The translations under genes were made by a program, and so were the position numbers. From the NCBI GenBank assembly GCA_934045075.1, contig OW203730.1:6460785-6524784 (forward strand): 64,000 nt of DNA, written 5' to 3'. Source of the stretch: Yponomeuta sedellus. Lineage: Eukaryota; Arthropoda; Insecta; Lepidoptera; Yponomeutidae. The notes below the pieces were generated by a model, which did not search any database, was not told where the DNA came from, and saw nothing but the letters and a program-made list of their open reading frames with translations. This document shows, one piece after another, positions 14,101 through 22,690 of the stretch. Each line of letters starts with the position of its first letter. Position 1 is the stretch's first letter.

Positions 14101-15323
14101 AACTGCTAAGCTGGATTCAAAGCCACTAATGAGGAGACTGTCTAGAACAAGCTCAATGGGATCTGAAAAGCTGGCGAAAGTGAATAGTTCGATCACAAGT
14201 GAGTTCACAATTTAGTTTGACAATATCTACTTATTTCAACTAACACTATTTTTTTTTCTGTAATGTTCTGTAATGAGAAAAAAAATAGTTATTTACTTAT
14301 CATTTTGAATTTACAGGTAGCACTACCACAAACAACAATCTTGAAGATAATACCGTGTTAACACCACCAGGAGATCCTACTATTCCAACTAATTTCAATC
14401 AACACAATCCCATTGATAAACCAAAACCACCACCGCGTAAAAGACGTGGTACAAATAAATCAAGCCAAGAGAGCTTAGACATTGGTGACAGTGTTGAATC
14501 ATTAAATGACTATAAAACAAGCAAATACAAGGAATTTCAAAACAACATTACTATAAAGGAGAGATATGTCAGCCTATCAGACATAGAAGTGGAAATTATT
14601 GAAAATGGCGCTGAAAAGGTGTATGAGTCGTCGCCAGATAGAGAATTTGATGAAAAAGAGGGAGAAGGAACTGACTCCGACTACAAGTCCAGATTTAAGT
14701 TTGCTAAACAATACTTTCAGTCTTTAGAAGAGCTCAGAGCTGAGGATAAAAAGGGGCTGAAACTGAATGAATGCGAGAAACTGCTTTTAAAACAATCTTT
14801 TGAAAGCAATATAAAATCGGGGAATAAAATAAAACGAAATGTAAAATCTCGTTCTATGGATTCTTCGGAGCTAGCCAAGATGTGGAGTGAAATGAAAAGA
14901 GCAAACGATGATAATGAAAATAAGTTCACGAAGATATCAGAGAAATTTAACGTAGAAGATCTTTTTACCGATGTTACAGAAGGGAAGTTGAGTAGGCAGG
15001 GCAGCCTTAGAGGTATACCACATAAAAAAGCCGTACTAGAGGCATTTAGGTCTATGGAAAACGTTTCGGATACAAAGCTCAGCTCTTATGAAATTGCTTT
15101 ATCACAACTTACAGACTTCGCAAAAGAGAATAAGATCAAAAATGTTCAGACTTACCTGACCGAATACCCTTACTTGCCTACTACCGAACCGTCTAAGTAT
15201 CATTCCAGATTGGACGCCAAAGCCTCCGGTCTTATTTCTATGAAAGAGTTAATGGACAAAAAACCAAGAAGGAACAGTGTACCGGACATACGAGTGAACC
15301 CAACATTCACTGTGGATTTATAA
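2049..15323 (+). CDS. Filamin-like actin-binding protein: one CH domain, one Ig-filamin repeat, long tail (complete, 5 exons)
   Basis: CDS = join(2049..2124, 6078..6260, 6876..7096, 9620..14198, 14317..15323): 6066 nt, 2021 residues plus TAA. All introns are GT-AG and all phases match (1, 1, 0, 1), which is the main support for the model. The ATG at 2049 has A at -3. Residues 1-41 are polar. Residues 42-86 are hydrophobic and aromatic. About 88-192 form a calponin-homology domain (VLKWI, WRHGWILCGVLDAALPG, LGVDP), split by intron 3. About 210-369 form a filamin-type Ig repeat (GSGLGAAQINQ through GSPFTVTAS), longer than the usual ~95 residues because of an insert. The remaining ~1650 residues are low-complexity, charged and rich in S/T/N/K/E. 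CH domains bind F-actin and filamin Ig repeats bind partners, so a cytoskeletal linker or scaffold is inferred. Canonical filamins have two CH domains and many Ig repeats, so this is not a simple filamin. A wrong first exon or extra alternative exons remain possible. Confidence 0.85.
2170..2500 (+). repeat. SINE with 5S rRNA-like head, copy 1 (diverged)
   Basis: In intron 1 of the filamin-like gene. The head at 2190-2240 has GGTTAAGCAACACAGGGCGC and GTGCTTGGATGG, resembling the internal control region of 5S rRNA genes. The body (GGCACGTTAAGC, GCAGCCGTTAAGCCAAGTCAG, AACTTCTGACAGTAAGACC) is shared with copies at 32646, 35338, 55228, 61236 and 63095. Tail pieces also occur at 2846-2905 and, inverted, at about 2950-3110. 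Confidence 0.7.
3199..3530 (+). pseudogene. Non-LTR retrotransposon 3' end (reverse transcriptase C-terminus plus tail)
   Basis: An open stretch ending in TAA at 3353-3355 reads SPYYRSIIIYNKIPDTIKQI, KTKLLIQKCYYSVQEFLEDT, the usual C-terminus of LINE ORF2 proteins of the CR1/Jockey kind. A 3' UTR follows, ending in AATAAATGATGATGATGATG (3504-3526). Truncated at the 5' end, so a dead copy. Confidence 0.65.
3600..6077. other. Rest of intron 1: repeat pieces, no exon seen
   Basis: Contains a (GA)n run near 3749, a tRNA-derived SINE (minus) at about 4640-4921, and a LINE-like 3' end (minus) at about 5165-5550. The latter has a (GATA)n tail near 5165 and a GC-rich block at 5450-5550. An (AAAT)n run lies near 5720. 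No further exon of the host gene is supported. Confidence 0.5.
4640..4921 (-). repeat. tRNA-derived SINE
   Basis: On the minus strand the head (4921 to 4848) has tRNA-like boxes: GGTAGCGGAGCGG (box A-like) and GTGGGTTCGAACCCC (box B). The body contains GGTGAAGGAAAACATCGTAAGG, and part of it recurs inverted at about 15650-15720. The anticodon arm is not a clean tRNA, so it is not called a tRNA gene. Confidence 0.65.
6078..6260 (+). CDS. Exon 2 of the filamin-like gene, hydrophobic segment
   Basis: An acceptor (TTTCTCCTGCAG) precedes 6078 and a donor (GTGAGT) follows 6260. The phase is 2 bases in, 1 base out. The reading frame gives residues 26-86, including MWAVCLDALLTALRYLAPAT and then LLTIFWG, followed by an aromatic stretch (QQSFFFRILRHIDLAFRA). 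The first part could span a membrane or pack against the CH domain. The longest open frame here is a different one; it is rejected because only this frame joins both neighbours. Confidence 0.75.
6876..7096 (+). CDS. Exon 3 of the filamin-like gene, first two thirds of the CH domain
   Basis: The frame reads VFSSDEQKQSVLKWI, then WRHGWILCGVLDAALPG, then KHAQTIADHYLGVDP, the classic calponin-homology pattern of helices ending in LGVxP. The acceptor CTTTCCAG precedes 6876. The donor GTAAGG follows 7096 in phase 0. The exon joins directly to VFSRQEL at 9620, which is the expected continuation of the CH fold. Confidence 0.88.
7360..7650. repeat. Dispersed repeat in intron 3, copy 1 (partner at 8235-8530)
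   Basis: Shares CTAGCTTTTGCCCGC, CACTTAAGGGTTAAATTTAG, TTTATACCTCCCATA and CAAAATTTCAGCTTCCTA with 8235-8530. It ends with a GTCAGTCAGTCAG run. This is a very common layout in lepidopteran genomes. Family not assigned. Confidence 0.65.
8722..9150 (+). pseudogene. hAT-type transposase, C-terminal remnant, in intron 3 of the filamin-like gene
   Basis: An open frame ending TAA at 9148-9150 contains KYPNLKKCVERLHLCFGSTY, LCELAFSYSKVSKNKYRSRL, TDAHILDSLRLAISNYEPDF. This is the hAT dimerisation region as found in ZBED- or GTF2IRD2-like transposase families. The catalytic core is absent. The copy is preceded by a palindromic GGTCGATC cluster at 8536-8580 that may mark an insertion edge. Confidence 0.75.
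9620..14198 (+). CDS. Exon 4 of the filamin-like gene: CH end, Ig-filamin repeat, long low-complexity tail
   Basis: A 4.58-kb exon, very large for an insect coding exon. It opens after TTTCAG with the last CH helix (EWKLAHYLERVRTA), then the filamin Ig repeat at about 9767-10246. The rest is charged and likely disordered. It has three NPF motifs (near 10918, 11087 and 11231), two copies of a KxYWDE motif (near 12355 and 12620) and a degenerate ~61-residue repeat at 13230-13760. The open frame runs on to a TAG at 14213, but the donor GTGAGT at 14199 splices in phase with the next exon. Retention of the short intron would give a shorter C-terminus. Confidence 0.9.
14317..15323 (+). CDS. Exon 5 (terminal coding exon) of the filamin-like gene
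   Basis: It starts after TTTACAG, 118 bases downstream of exon 4, and completes a Ser codon. It encodes a basic proline stretch (KPKPPPRKRR near 14420), a possible SH3 ligand, then charged helical segments, ending NPTFTVDL-TAA at 15323. Just upstream, exon 4 ends with an RRLSRTSSMGS cluster typical of basophilic kinase sites. No known domain is recognised in this exon. Confidence 0.87.
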
Positions 15324-15454
15324 GTTTAGTTTACTGTTCGAAAGAGTTTCTCTAAAATGTTGGTACCTATTTCCTTTTATGTGATTGTTGCGTCTTTGGT
15401 ATTTTAGACAGGAATTGAATTCAGTCGAAAGATTTTAACCGGCATTGAAATATA

Positions 15455-15460
15455 AATAAA
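15455..15460 (+). promoter_or_regulatory. Candidate polyadenylation signal (proximal)
   Basis: AATAAA lies about 130 bases after the stop codon of the filamin-like gene. A second AATAAA at 17145-17150 could be a distal site. Which is used cannot be told from sequence. Confidence 0.4.
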
Positions 15461-16119
15461 GATATCGGAATATCGATATAGAAATTTTTCGATACATTTA
15501 TTTCCAATCGATTTCACTTGTCAAAACTTTAGAATGCATCGGAAACTGTACGCATATATATTTTCTATAATGCGCTAAGGGCTTCTCTCACAGAGAGAGT
15601 ATGGGCCTAATTACCACGCGTGCCCACCGCGGATTGACAATTTCAAGCGCCTCAGGTTTCCTCGCGATGTTTTCCTTAACCGCTAGCAAGTGGTATTGCT
15701 ACCATAAGTTCACAATACTTAGAAAACACCTAAGATCTATTTTTAAATCACTCGTATGAAATTGTATCGTCGAATGCGACATAAGTCACACCCGTCTCCT
15801 AAGTCGCATGATCTCGTTTTTCCGTGTTTTTGAATCCAAATATCCATTTAGGATTAGACATTCTTCAAAATTCATTTTCTACACAGAAGATCACAATATT
15901 AACAATCTTCAACATTTATTAAGAGCACATCACATTTATCGCTAGGTAGGTATCTGTGCGCAGCACAATACAAATTAACACAAATTTTGATAACTAAGCT
16001 ATCGATCGACTTACTAGACGAGTGGTAAGGACCATTCGTTGCAGTCGAGTGATTCAAAAATACGGAATTTCGTATGTTGAACGAAAATCAGTAGAAATCG
16101 AGCGCTCGACGCGACACCA

Positions 16120-16428
16120 GAGTGCTTAGTGCGAGTTTGACAGATCCAATCGAAAATAACTTTTCGCGTTAATCGAGCATTGAGTAGTGAGTATTAGTAA
16201 GTTAACCGTTTAAACTGGCAAAACGCTGTCACAGTACCACTCGCACTCGCGTTTATTCGTGTTTTGGCTGGTAAACGTGTTCACTTCTCAACGTAAACCA
16301 TTACAACTCGCACTCAGCAATTTTAATTTCCATACTTGTCGCTAGGTGGCGCTTCCTCGATGCCATAGAAATATGAGTTTACGTTAACGCGATCGAGTAG
16401 TTAAAAAACTCGCACTAAGCACTCAGTG
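16120..16428. mobile_element. MITE-like element with ~20-bp terminal inverted repeats
   Basis: GAGTGCTTAGTGCGAGTTT near 16121 is mirrored by AAACTCGCACTAAGCACTC near 16408. The interior has no open frame. Size and layout fit a non-autonomous DNA transposon. Superfamily unknown. Confidence 0.55.
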
Positions 16429-16630
16429 ATTCAAAAATAGAGCTGAGTATCTCGCTTCCGAGCCCATTTTTGTACCCACTGTGCTACCGTCGCTTATTTA
16501 GGTAAAATCATTTAATGACTGCACCTCTCTCACCTCTAATGAAAATTGGCCAAATTGGAGTCGAGATTACAGGGAGTGTCGACAAAAGTTGCGATGTTTG
16601 ACTCTGCCGAATAAAGAAGTAAATTTTAAG

Positions 16631-16768
16631 GGCCGGTTTCTAAATTGAGAACTTCGCTAAGTAAAAACAAAAGTAACGTTCTGTCACGCTCTTTCCTGAG
16701 AAATTCGAAGAGACAGCGCTACAGGTAAGACTTACCCAACAAAATTCTCAGTTCAGAAACTGGCTCTA
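16631..16768. mobile_element. Short foldback element, copy 1 (partner at 59271-59405)
   Basis: The ends are inverted copies (GGTTTCTAAATTGAGAA and TTCTCAGTTCAGAAACT). The interior AACGTTCTGTCACGCTCTTT and GAGAAATTCGAAGAGACAGC is shared with 59271-59405, which folds the same way. No coding capacity. Confidence 0.7.
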
Positions 16769-17865
16769 AACAGGATCTAGGTTGATTTTATGTTAATTAA
16801 TTAAGACGGTAGAATGACAGCTAGATTTAAAATCCTACAGTATTTCCTAGTACCTTAAACTTTAGTTAATACTCAATGTTATGTTTGTATCTACGTATAA
16901 GTTGAGTTTATTTATTGTTGTATTGTTTATTTTCGTAACTTTCATAATACTACCTATTTATTCTAATAGTATGTAGCTATACCATGTTTAGTTTAATAGG
17001 TACCTACTTTCATTAGAAATTAATTTATTGTACAACATTCATTGTACAGGTATGAATCTACACGAAAATTATTTTGTAAGTAATTATTATCAGTACCTAG
17101 GTAATAGTAAGTCGGTACCTACTTACTATGTCAGTTTTATCTGAAATAAAGTTAAAAATGAAATTGTGTTTTTATTTAAGTTCAATGAAAGAATCAACAC
17201 TACGTTAGGCTGACATCGCTGTATTCAACTGCCAAAGAGTATATGACCACTATGTCAACTTTACTGCATGCAGTTGTCTGCAGTCGGGTATGTAGGCCAC
17301 GAACTCAGTGTTAGGTTTAGTAGGTATTTTTTAACGATTCGCGATACTCATACATCCTTCCTACTCTTAGGGCCTGTTTCACAGTCTGCAGATAAAGTTC
17401 CGGATAAGCTATCCACCACCAGGGCTGCAGTTTGTTCTAAATTTGAAGCCATAAGCTTAAATTTAGAACAAACTTTATTTGAACATTGTGAAACATGGGC
17501 TTAGTTTGTTTAATATACTAACTACTACGTATAGAGCGGGCCTCCCACCCACAGAACAACCAAGCTAAATTTGTGTCGCACAATCTCAGAACAATATTAG
17601 TTATTGTTCTGAGCGCACAATACGTAGACAGAGAATAGAATAGACTGCCAAAGAGTATATAACCACTATGTAGACTGCACAAATTGATAGACTGGGCCTG
17701 CGCGTATACGTTTGAGATGGAGATAGAAGTAGGTACTTCATAAGAGTTGCTAGCATAACCCATAATTCCCAAAAGTATGTTTTGTGTATTTACAAGTTGT
17801 AAACAGAAAATCGGGAAATAAATGAATACCTCAAAAGAAGCAAAAAAAAATATTAAAATTATACG

Positions 17866-18195
17866 TGGGACACTCAGAAAGTTTGGAGAAACTAACTTCT
17901 ATGAACAAAAAATTATTATTAAATCTTTTCAAAGAACTCTGCATCAGCCTCTATACCAAGTTTCATGCGTCTGAAACAATTTTCAAAACATTTGTTCCAG
18001 TCCTACGCAGACACCTCTACCACGGCCTTCTCAAACGCTGCTAGCGCGTCTTCGGGCGATGACAACTGTATCCCTTTGAGCTGATTTTTAATTATAGGGA
18101 ATTAAAAAGAAGTCACACGGAGCCAAATCAGGATTTTTAAGGCTGTCCATCGTAGGAATATCAGTAGCACTTGTACTAATACTTGCAACCGCAAG
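17866..18195 (-). pseudogene. mariner transposase C-terminal remnant
   Basis: On the minus strand it reads NPDLAPCDFFLIP, which contains the last catalytic Asp of the mariner D34D triad. After a frame change come IKNQLKGIQLSSPEDALAAF, EKAVVEV and NKCFENCFRRMKLGIEAD. In-frame stops and shifts break it. After the stop, the 3' terminal sequence CCAAACTTTCTGAGTGTCCC resembles a mariner terminal repeat. Confidence 0.75.
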
Positions 18196-18374
18196 TGATG
18201 GAGAATACGATGATGTAGCCTCAGGAAGAGCCTGGAAAGAACACAAACGGCGTTTTAAAAAAAATACCTTTCAAAGTAAACTATAGTTTAGAACCTTAGT
18301 TAAGTAGAGATTACTTAAGAAATACATTAAGTAGAGATTGAAAAAATAATAGACCCAGGACAAAGACGTAATTT

Positions 18375-18828
18375 TACATTGAACGGTATATTCACGAATA
18401 TATTTGTGAGGTAAACCATAACATAATAATGTACGAATATATTGAATCACTAAATATATTCATAACTAATATTATTTACACCCTTACTAATAATGCATTG
18501 AATGGTCTATTCGCAAATATATTTGTGAGGTAAACCATAACATAATAAATTGTTGGAGGCCTACGTCACTGAGCGGTGCCCCGCGCCCCGCAGGCCAAAA
18601 CCGGCCGGACAACTTGCAAGCAGGTCGGCGGGCCGCGCCGCGGCATACGGCACTTCACACCATCCGACGTGTCGATACACACTATTTTTGAATTATCTTC
18701 TACTACCAATTAAACCATCAATTGATATATACAGTCCACTTGCTTATTTACCTCGATATCAAGACCCTGAGCTACCAATAATGTACGAATATATTGCATC
18801 ACTAAAATGTACCTATAACTAATATTAT
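18375..18828. repeat. AT-rich tandem duplication, second unit split by a GC-rich insert
   Basis: The unit (ATATATTTGTGAGGTAAACC, CATAACATAATAA, GTACGAATATATTG, CATAACTAATATTATTT) occurs at 18375-18487. It recurs at 18493-18548 joined to 18779-18828. The ~230-bp insert between has a GC-rich start (18568-18650) and may be flanked by AATAA on both sides. Confidence 0.65.
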
Positions 18829-20215
18829 TTTAGGGAGTCCTTAGTGGCAAAAACAGTTTCGGAACGGAACCTTCTGTCAGAAAAGTAGAACTCTTTGTTT
18901 TTCGAAAATTAGGGGTCTCGACTCTCGAAATGACGGGAACAAACACGGGTATACTTTGTCGGTTGCCAGTCAGTCCAAACGACCCGTGGCTTTAACCCAT
19001 ATGGTCCGTAGAGCCTGATCATCTGGGTACCTGTAAAATAATTTTAAACAATATAAACATTATGTGCCCGGATAACGGGGAAAGACTTGCCAATGGTACG
19101 TTTGGGACCTCGTCAAAACAAGGGTCTAACTCGTGGTTGGTTCCTCTGCCTACACCCTCGGGGATATCGGGCGTGAGTTTTTTTCTTCTCATTTGGCCTT
19201 GTTTTTGCCAACACTAAGGGATTTTTTGTATATTAAGTCTGGTAACACTAACATTATTATAAACCGCCAAAATTAAGATTGTCGCAGTTAGATTGCCAAT
19301 CTATCGTATGAGAGCCTACATAATTTAGACGGGTAACACCAAAATATTCAAATTTTCGATTTAGTTTTCACGGCACATATTTATCTAATTTAGGGGTAAT
19401 TGAGTGCAGTAGATGCATTTTATACCTTGCCGTAGTCTTGAACATCATAAAAACAGAGATTAGAGGAGAATTAATAGCACTTACGAATGTAAGGTTATTT
19501 TGGCGTTTTTACGCTCACTGCGGCTTCCACAGCATAAAATGCTGCAACTTACCATTGTATCACTTTCGTCCAACTGCACCGAACACGAAAAGTACAATTT
19601 TATTGAGAAAAACACTGATATCCGCCTAAATTCAAAGTAAAACTCGATAAACCTCAGATTTGACGTAGGTTTGTCTGCCACAGGTTTGAACTGTGTCCCA
19701 CGTATAATTTTAATATTTTTTTTTGCTTCTATTGAGCTATTGATTTATTTCCCGATTTTCTGTTAACAACTTGTAAATACGCAAAACATACTTTTGGGAA
19801 TTATGGGTTATGCTAGCAACTCTTATGAAGTACCTACTTCTATCTCCATCTCAAAGGTATACGCGCAGGCCCAGTCTATTCTATTCTCTGTCTAGGTAGA
19901 CAGCTGATTTTTAATTAGGCGAACAAAAGTGACATTTGGAGACTTGCCATTTTATCGTAATTTAAGACACAATTCACGTACCTACGTATGTAATGAGCAA
20001 AGTAAAAATACTTCAAAACTTTCAAATTTCAACAGTTTCGAAACATAGTTTAGCTTAGATCACAGACTACAAAGAGATGTTAAGGTTATCACAAATAATA
20101 TTCTGTGCGTACAACACAAAACGCGATAAAACGTATGATTGGGTGACATTTGTTCTCCTTGCAGCGCCATCTAGTTTTTTTTTAATGCAATCAACTTACA
20201 GCTGTCATTGAAAAG

Positions 20216-20622
20216 CCCTTATTCTCTCACGCGTCAAGTTAATGTGAACCACAGGATGTGAACGCACAATAGACTACGCCACTCGCTCGCCAGTCGCCCG
20301 CCACCACGGGCTTTTCACTTCATATGTTGTTAATTCTATAGAAATCTCGCAAAAACAAATAGTACCGTAACACCTCAGTAGATGACGCATAATGTCAGGT
20401 TTAGTGTACAGTGCGTTCATATTAACTTGACGCGTGAGAGAATTGGTAGCACTGAGATGTTTACTGTTACCATGTTAAATAAGAAATCATTCCCATTACT
20501 TGGGGAAAATAAAAGGATTGAGGGCTTGTTTTACCATCTTCCGATTAGGTCCAAAAGCTAATTCACATGTTATGCCCTTGTTACCAATTCTCTTACGCGT
20601 CAAGTTAATGTGAACGCACAAT
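20216..20622. mobile_element. Cluster of three copies of a ~35-40-bp inverted-repeat end
   Basis: CTCACGCGTCAAGTTAATGT occurs at about 20226-20245. Its inverse lies at about 20418-20440, with a third copy in the first orientation at about 20591-20615. The second and third are the best-matched pair and share flanking ACCAATTCTC and TGCGTTCA parts. Together they look like ends of one or two overlapping MITEs. Confidence 0.6.
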
Positions 20623-20918
20623 AGATAGCAATATTTCTTTATTTTTTTAAACTGGTAACTATAAAAGAAAGTAATGCATAGCAGTTCATTTCACTTAAAT
20701 ATTTTATTAAAAATAAAGTATAAACACAAAGTCGTCTATACATAATAAAAAATCATGTCGATTTATAGTTAAATTAAATGATTTCGGGCGAATTCCGGAA
20801 CATTCAAGTAATTTAAGATGTTGAAAATTTAACAAATCATTACATTAAATTATTATGTTGCTTGTTCTTGGACGAAACGAAACGTAAACCACCATGTTCA
20901 TTTACACCGGCATTTTAA

Positions 20919-21984
20919 CCTCCTGAGACCCTGAGACCTCACACGATGACATAGACTTCTAAAAAATCATGAACGAACTCATAAACACATATTTGAATTT
21001 CGCGGTGTTTGGGGCATGGACGAGATGTTGCCACACCTGAATCAATATTATTTTTTGTGGTTTCTTTATGCAATTCTGTCATGGCGACGGTAAAACTATA
21101 GATGAAGGAGCCATCATGCCGCGCGGTGAGTTTCTATATTTTTTATCCAAATATTTCGATAAAATTTTACTTTTTTTTTGTTGTTTTTTGTACAAAACCG
21201 TTAGAGGTAATATGTAGGTATATTTGGAAACCAATATTTCATACAAATCATCAATTTTGGCTTTGTAGGGTAGCTTTTCTTTTTTATGTCCTCATATGAT
21301 CACTTTCGTTCTCAACACAACTCTTGGGATGCTTATACGCGCTCACAGATGACACTCGTTCTAAAGATTGGTGTTGTTTTTAGGTTTGCAAGATGATATT
21401 TTCCATTGCCTGAATGAATCTGATGGTGAAACTTTATCAGACAGCGAAAATGAACTGGTTCTACCTACTCATTCTAGTAGAAATTCCAGTTCGCACGACG
21501 AAAAAAATTAAACCGATACTGAAACAATTCAAGAAACACAGATCTTCCAGCAAAAAAGGCAGGGCAAGAGTTTTTTAGAACCAATTAGGTACTAGAATAT
21601 AGAATTGCTAAGATAATTTGTTGATCTCAATGTGATTTTCTATTAGAAGTAAGTAATCATACTAAAAAATTCTGATTTTTATGATTATAGCTGTAAGGAA
21701 ATAAAAGACTTTTGAAAACTTAAGTTTTGGATGTTGATTTCAATAATTATATAAAGTGTTTTATTCTACTCACACCCTAATTTCGAATAACTTTGTATGA
21801 ACTCTTTACTTCCTCATACGAGAACTGACGCCTAGCGTACTCATATGAGGACATTAGATAAATAGAGAGGGGGAGAGGGGGGATTTTTAAAATTATTTTT
21901 ACGGGCATCACACTTTTATAACCTTTCAGAAAATAGTAGTATGTTTTGACATTTTTGAAATTAATTGGTCTAGGACTCAGGAGG
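20919..21984 (+). mobile_element. piggyBac-like non-autonomous element with TTAA target duplications
   Basis: TTAA at 20915-20918 and 21985-21988 flank inverted ends CCTCCTGAGACC and GGACTCAGGAGG. TTAA duplication is the hallmark of piggyBac. Inside, a two-exon frame (21116-21125, then 21384-21511) reads MPRGLQDDIFHCLNESDGET and is then acidic to a stop. This fits a piggyBac transposase N-terminus, but the catalytic part is missing. About 1.07 kb, so internally deleted. Confidence 0.75.
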
Positions 21985-21999
21985 TTAATTTATTAGGTA

Positions 22000-22690
22000 C
22001 CTACTTCCGTTTACTTTCTTGTGACGTGAATGTGCTCTTTAATGTTCGTGGATTTTACAACAATAACCCCAGCTTTTCCCCCGGATTTCGATGATTCTTT
22101 CTTTTGCTGACCATTGCGCCCGTATTTGGATGTTGAGTTTAAGCCTCTGGTTACTATATATTATTGTTGACTTGCAAAATGAGTTTCTTGATAGACAATA
22201 CTATATAGGTACTGAACAGTGTAGTTATATGGTTATATTAACTTTGCACTTGTATAGTTTCGTAACTCCTCACTAGATGTCGTTAGATTATATGAAGAGC
22301 TGATGCCTCTATCTCAGTATGTACTCTATGCCCGCCACGACTACGCGGCGTAGTCTGTGCAGAAGTCTGTGCAAGTCTGTGACGCGATCCCTGCGAAGTG
22401 CCTGGCCTGCGAAGTGCGAACATCCAGCCTAGCGCAAGTAGGAACTTTGAAATTTTTGTTCGCATTTAGCCCCGTTTTAATGGCGGACATATTTTTGTCT
22501 CACTCTTTAATACTACTTACTCTTTCTTTGCTGTCAATGTCAAACTGAAAACATAACAAATATGGCGGAACGCGGCACATATAGAACGTTTTCTAGTTAA
22601 AATTTTTGTGTTTTAAGTTTGTTCAATATCTAGCTGTGTGTATCTTGTTGTACAGTGTTTAGTGATTTTCTTTTAATATTGGCATTGATC
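22000..22690. other. Region between piggyBac-like element and THAP remnant; no gene seen
   Basis: No coding exon supported. ATGGCGGACATATTT (22480) and ATGGCGGAACGCGGC (22563) look like 5'-UTR-style sequence upstream of the THAP remnant but do not open into it. Confidence 0.4.

Larger units (their letters stand above)
15324..17520. other. 3' UTR and downstream region of the filamin-like gene; MITE-like foldbacks, no gene
   Basis: No coding region is supported. Foldbacks lie at 16120-16428 and 16631-16768. A SINE or Helitron-like piece is at about 15590-15720. AATAAA occurs at 15455 and 17145. Multiple GGTACCTACTT-type AT-rich stretches fill 16900-17150. Confidence 0.5.
17621..19912. mobile_element. 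Region bounded by ~220-bp long inverted repeats, enclosing a mariner remnant
   Basis: 17621-17872 and 19690-19912 are inverted copies sharing GAGATGGAGATAGAAGTAGG, CATAAGAGTTGCTAGCATAA and TTAAAATTATACGTGGGACA. The left copy has an extra ~40 bp near 17650. The interior includes the mariner fragment, a tandem duplication at 18375-18828 and a LINE-like tail near 19080-19170 (CTCTGCCTACACC, GGGCGTGA). Confidence 0.7.

Noticed and set aside
14199..14215. Stop TAG at 14213 as the end of the filamin-like protein
   Set aside because: A strong donor (GTGAGT) just upstream splices in phase to 14317, where coding continues for 335 more codons with similar composition. Read-through to the TAG would only occur if the 118-bp intron is retained.
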